A stretch of 64,000 bases of DNA from Stenotrophomonas acidaminiphila (GTDB taxonomy: Bacteria > Pseudomonadota > Gammaproteobacteria > Xanthomonadales > Xanthomonadaceae), in the NCBI RefSeq assembly GCF_001431595.1, contig NZ_LDJO01000005.1:17125-81124 (forward strand). Reading direction: 5' to 3'. Under the pieces are notes generated by a model. That model had not been told where the DNA came from. It saw nothing but the letters and a program-made list of their open reading frames with translations, and did no database searches. The translations under genes were made by a program, and so were the position numbers. Positions 62,037 through 64,000 of the stretch are shown here, one piece after another. How positions within the stretch are numbered: position 1 is the first letter of the stretch; each line of letters starts with the position of its first letter.

Positions 62037-63305
62037 ATGGCCGTGGACGATACCGCGCCACGCCATGGCCCCGTCGCACTCGCTGACCTGTTCGATGCGG
62101 CGCTGAAGAACTTTGCGCCCAAGCCCAACCCCAACCCGCCAACACCCGCTCCCGAGCGCATACCCGTGCCGTCACCTGCGACACCGGCCGCGACCGGCGA
62201 TGCGCTCCTCTTCAGCGGCAATCGGCACGAGACCGTACCGCGGCGGCTGTTCCTCGACCGCCGCCTGACGCCGCTGGAGCGCAACGCCTGGCAGGTGTTC
62301 CGGCTGATGCTCAACGACGACGGCGTGACCGCATTCCCCACCTATGAGCAGTTGCGGCCCTGGCTGGCCTCGATGCCCTGCGCCGGCCAGGCCTCGCATG
62401 AAACCGTGGCGCGAGCCCTGACGCTGCTGCGACTGACCCGGTGGCTGAGCCTGGTGCGGCGACGGCGCGACGCCAGGACCGGCCGCATCCTCGGCAATCT
62501 GTACGTGCTGCACGACGAACCCCTGACGCCGTTCGAGGCCATGCAGCTCGACCCGGACTACCTGCAACTGGTCAGCCAGGCGCTCGGCCACTCGGCCAAA
62601 ACCGTTCAGATCGTGGGCCTGCACACCCTCAAGGAAATCGGCGAAGACCCGATGCTGGCCGGGCGCACCCTGCCGTCGAGGCTGCAAGTCCTGGCCGAGC
62701 GCCTCGCCAGCCAGGGCGCTGGGGCGCACGAAGGTTATCCACAGGAGGACGCCACGCACGAATCCGAAGAAGGGGCGACGAGCCTTCTTCGGAATCCTGA
62801 CGACCCCACTTCGGAATCCGAAGCAGGGTCGAAACCCGCGCCAGACGCCTCTCTTCGGAATCCGAAGCAGGCCCGTACAGTACGTAGTACTCGTATTAAT
62901 GAAGTACGTACTACCGCGCACGCACAAGCGCAGGCGCGCGCGCTGGGCGACCTCCAATGGCCCAAACGCTTCGCGGAACTGAAGGCAGAGCAGCAGACAG
63001 GTGCGCGGGTGGCGTTGCAGCAGGTCGATGCCTCGCTGAGGCAGGCTGTGCTGGACGAATGGGCCACGCGATGCAGCAGCCACGGCATCCGCAATCCTGC
63101 GGGGTATCTGTTCGGCATCATCCAACGGGCCATCCATGGCGAGTTCAACGCCTGGGCCAAGAAAGACGCGCCATCTGCATACGCTCCGCCGAATGAGCGG
63201 CCACCACCAGCACCGCCACCATCCCAGCCGCAGGGCAAGCCGGTGCCGCCAGAAGTCGCCAAACAGCACATCGAGCGGCTGCGCAACCTGCTCGCCAGCA
63301 AGTGA
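62037..63305 (+). CDS. STY4528-family ICE replication protein
   Basis: 422 aa. A winged-helix-like core (SGNRHETVPRRLFLDRRLTP, then LERNAWQVFRLMLNDDGVTA, about 57-160) is followed by a low-complexity linker and a C-terminal DnaT-like part (GIRNPAGYLFGIIQRAIHGE, about 345-364) like helicase-loading proteins. Family name STY4528 comes from the Salmonella island gene. It probably starts replication of the excised circle. The linker coding sequence contains four palindromic repeats and an AT-richer stretch (next entry), a layout known from lambda O. Confidence 0.85.
   Translation: MAVDDTAPRHGPVALADLFDAALKNFAPKPNPNPPTPAPERIPVPSPATPAATGDALLFSGNRHETVPRRLFLDRRLTPLERNAWQVFRLMLNDDGVTAFPTYEQLRPWLASMPCAGQASHETVARALTLLRLTRWLSLVRRRRDARTGRILGNLYVLHDEPLTPFEAMQLDPDYLQLVSQALGHSAKTVQIVGLHTLKEIGEDPMLAGRTLPSRLQVLAERLASQGAGAHEGYPQEDATHESEEGATSLLRNPDDPTSESEAGSKPAPDASLRNPKQARTVRSTRINEVRTTAHAQAQARALGDLQWPKRFAELKAEQQTGARVALQQVDASLRQAVLDEWATRCSSHGIRNPAGYLFGIIQRAIHGEFNAWAKKDAPSAYAPPNERPPPAPPPSQPQGKPVPPEVAKQHIERLRNLLASK
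62759..62925. repeat. Intragenic palindromic iterons plus AT-richer stretch, candidate replication origin
   Basis: Four copies of the TTCGGAATCCGAA dyad: CGAATCCGAAG (62759-62769), TTCTTCGGAATCC (62785-62797), CTTCGGAATCCGAAG (62809-62823) and again (62853-62867). At 62876-62925 the sequence turns AT-richer, with AGTACGTA twice (62879, 62903), a GTAGTAC/GTACTAC pair and TATTAATGA between them. All lie in the linker codons of the rep gene, as the lambda origin lies in gene O. Confidence 0.6.
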
Positions 63306-63350
63306 GCGGGCCTGCAAGGCGGTGAAGTGGATGCCAGTGGCTTCCAGCAG

Positions 63351-63635
63351 AGCTATCCCCAGGGGATAGTTCTACTGACGGCTACACGTCGAACCGCTGC
63401 ACGTCAGGCCCCGATCGCCTGCGGCGGGATCGGCCTTGTCCGGGCTGAGCCGGGCGCGCAGCGTTCCTTGGCTCTCCATGGAACTATCCCCTGGGGATAG
63501 TTCCACTGACGGCTACGACGTCGAACCGCTGCACGCCAAGCCCCGATCGCTTGCCGCGAGATCGTCCTTGTCCGCGCTGATCCGGGCGTGCAGCGTTCCT
63601 TGGCGCTCCATGGAGCTATCCCCTGGGGATAGCTC
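63351..63635. repeat. Tandem ~131-bp repeats with three covarying palindromes
   Basis: Palindrome core CTATCCCC-N-GGGGATAG occurs at 63353-63369, 63484-63500 and 63616-63632, centres 131 and 132 bp apart. Outside the core the arms differ but stay paired: GGAA/TTCC in the second, GAG/CTC in the third, and one G-T wobble in the first. Between them two similar blocks start ACTGACGGCTAC and hold GTCGAACCGCTGCACG, CCCCGATCGC and GCAGCGTTCCTTGG. The 447-bp gap 63306-63752 has no gene. Confidence 0.9.
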
Positions 63636-63752
63636 GCGTCTCATGCACCCGCCGCGCCCTGAACCGGGGACGGGCGGGTTTCGGTTTGTTGACTGACTGC
63701 CTTCCGCTTCCTGCCGAAGCTGGCCGCTCTTTTCCAACAACGAGCGGACACC

Positions 63753-64000
63753 ATGGCAACGACCAACGAACCTCTGCAACTGAATCTCGGCTCCTTGCGC
63801 AGCGCGATGTCGCTGACGCTGCACACTCACCACGCCTCGCGCATCTGGCACGGTCGCGCCGCCGGCGAGGGGCGACCCGGCATCGTCGGCCTGAACGGCT
63901 ACATCGCCCAGATGAACAAGATGCGGCGCGGCTCGGAGCAGGACGACCCGTACAGCGACTTCTGGATGCTGCGCATCGAGGACAAGACACACCAACCAAA
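63753..64000 (+). CDS. PFL_4669-family (TIGR03761) ICE protein, 3' end cut by window
   Basis: 82 codons visible from ATG 63753. LRSAMSLTLHTHHASRIWHG then GIVGLNGYIAQMNKMRRGSE fits the N-terminus of the PFL_4669/TIGR03761 family, which follows the replication gene in PFGI-1-class ICEs. Function unknown. It confirms that ICE2 is of the same family as ICE1 and continues to the right. Confidence 0.8.
   Translation, partial: MATTNEPLQLNLGSLRSAMSLTLHTHHASRIWHGRAAGEGRPGIVGLNGYIAQMNKMRRGSEQDDPYSDFWMLRIEDKTHQP

Noticed and set aside
63351..63635. Regularly spaced repeats considered as a CRISPR array
   Set aside because: Spacing is 131 bp, spacers are themselves repeated, only three copies exist and no cas gene is near.

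Overview
The window is almost entirely mobile DNA of a high-GC proteobacterium, probably a beta- or gammaproteobacterium of the Burkholderiales, Pseudomonas or Xanthomonadales type. The reasons are the ICEclc/PFGI-1-like conjugation genes, the IS481-type element and the metal-resistance families. Only about 260 bp around a tRNA-Gly(GCC) gene (56552-56810) can be host chromosome, so a species call is not possible. I read it as two neighbouring integrative and conjugative elements (ICEs) of one family, each tied to the 3' end of a tRNA-Gly gene. ICE1 runs from beyond the left edge to 56569. ICE2 starts at 56811 and runs off the right edge.

ICE1, left to right. (a) 1-14014, minus strand: a tightly packed operon encoding a small HTH protein, a SNF2/RapA-type helicase, a PHP-phosphoesterase/ABC-ATPase fusion, an AIPR protein, a type III Mod methyltransferase, a type III Res-like helicase-nuclease and a GHKL (Hsp90-like) ATPase cut by the window edge. 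It looks like a composite anti-phage defence system and is the best candidate here for something undescribed. (b) 14222-28260: the type IV secretion block (RAQPRD, TIGR03758/03745/03750/03746/03749/03752/03751 families, TraC ATPase, DsbA-like protein, RadC, TIGR03757/03756/03755, TraG). A candidate radC-type leader RNA precedes radC. (c) 28267-30073: a DUF3742 gene and a RES toxin-antitoxin pair whose toxin has an in-frame stop. (d) 30298-32142: MobH relaxase. (e) 32337-52125: a metal-resistance island. It holds a nickel-type regulator and NreB-like exporter, an RcnR/CsoR-type regulator divergent from a lead/iron permease (PbrT-like), two unusual P1B ATPases, a BlaI/M56-peptidase regulatory pair, an RND Czc-like pump with DUF3240 and outer-membrane subunits, and a HupE gene split by an IS481-family element. 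(f) 52344-54326: LysR, XRE and a stand-alone LysR effector domain. (g) 54382-56325: the tyrosine integrase, facing away from the tRNA-Gly gene.

ICE2 (56811 to the end): a short left end, two poorly known genes, then alpA-parA-small ORF-parB-like-DUF2857-STY4528-PFL_4669. This order matches the transfer-competence operon of ICEclc. The STY4528 replication gene carries palindromic iterons followed by an AT-richer stretch, which recalls the lambda O/ori arrangement. Downstream, two ~131-bp tandem repeat units carry three covarying palindromes.

How the parts work together: the integrase and tRNA-Gly att sites move the element, MobH nicks it, and the TraC/TraG channel exports it. The RES module and the defence operon probably stabilise or protect it and its host, and the metal genes are selectable cargo. 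All functional calls come from reading motifs by eye; no database search was run.
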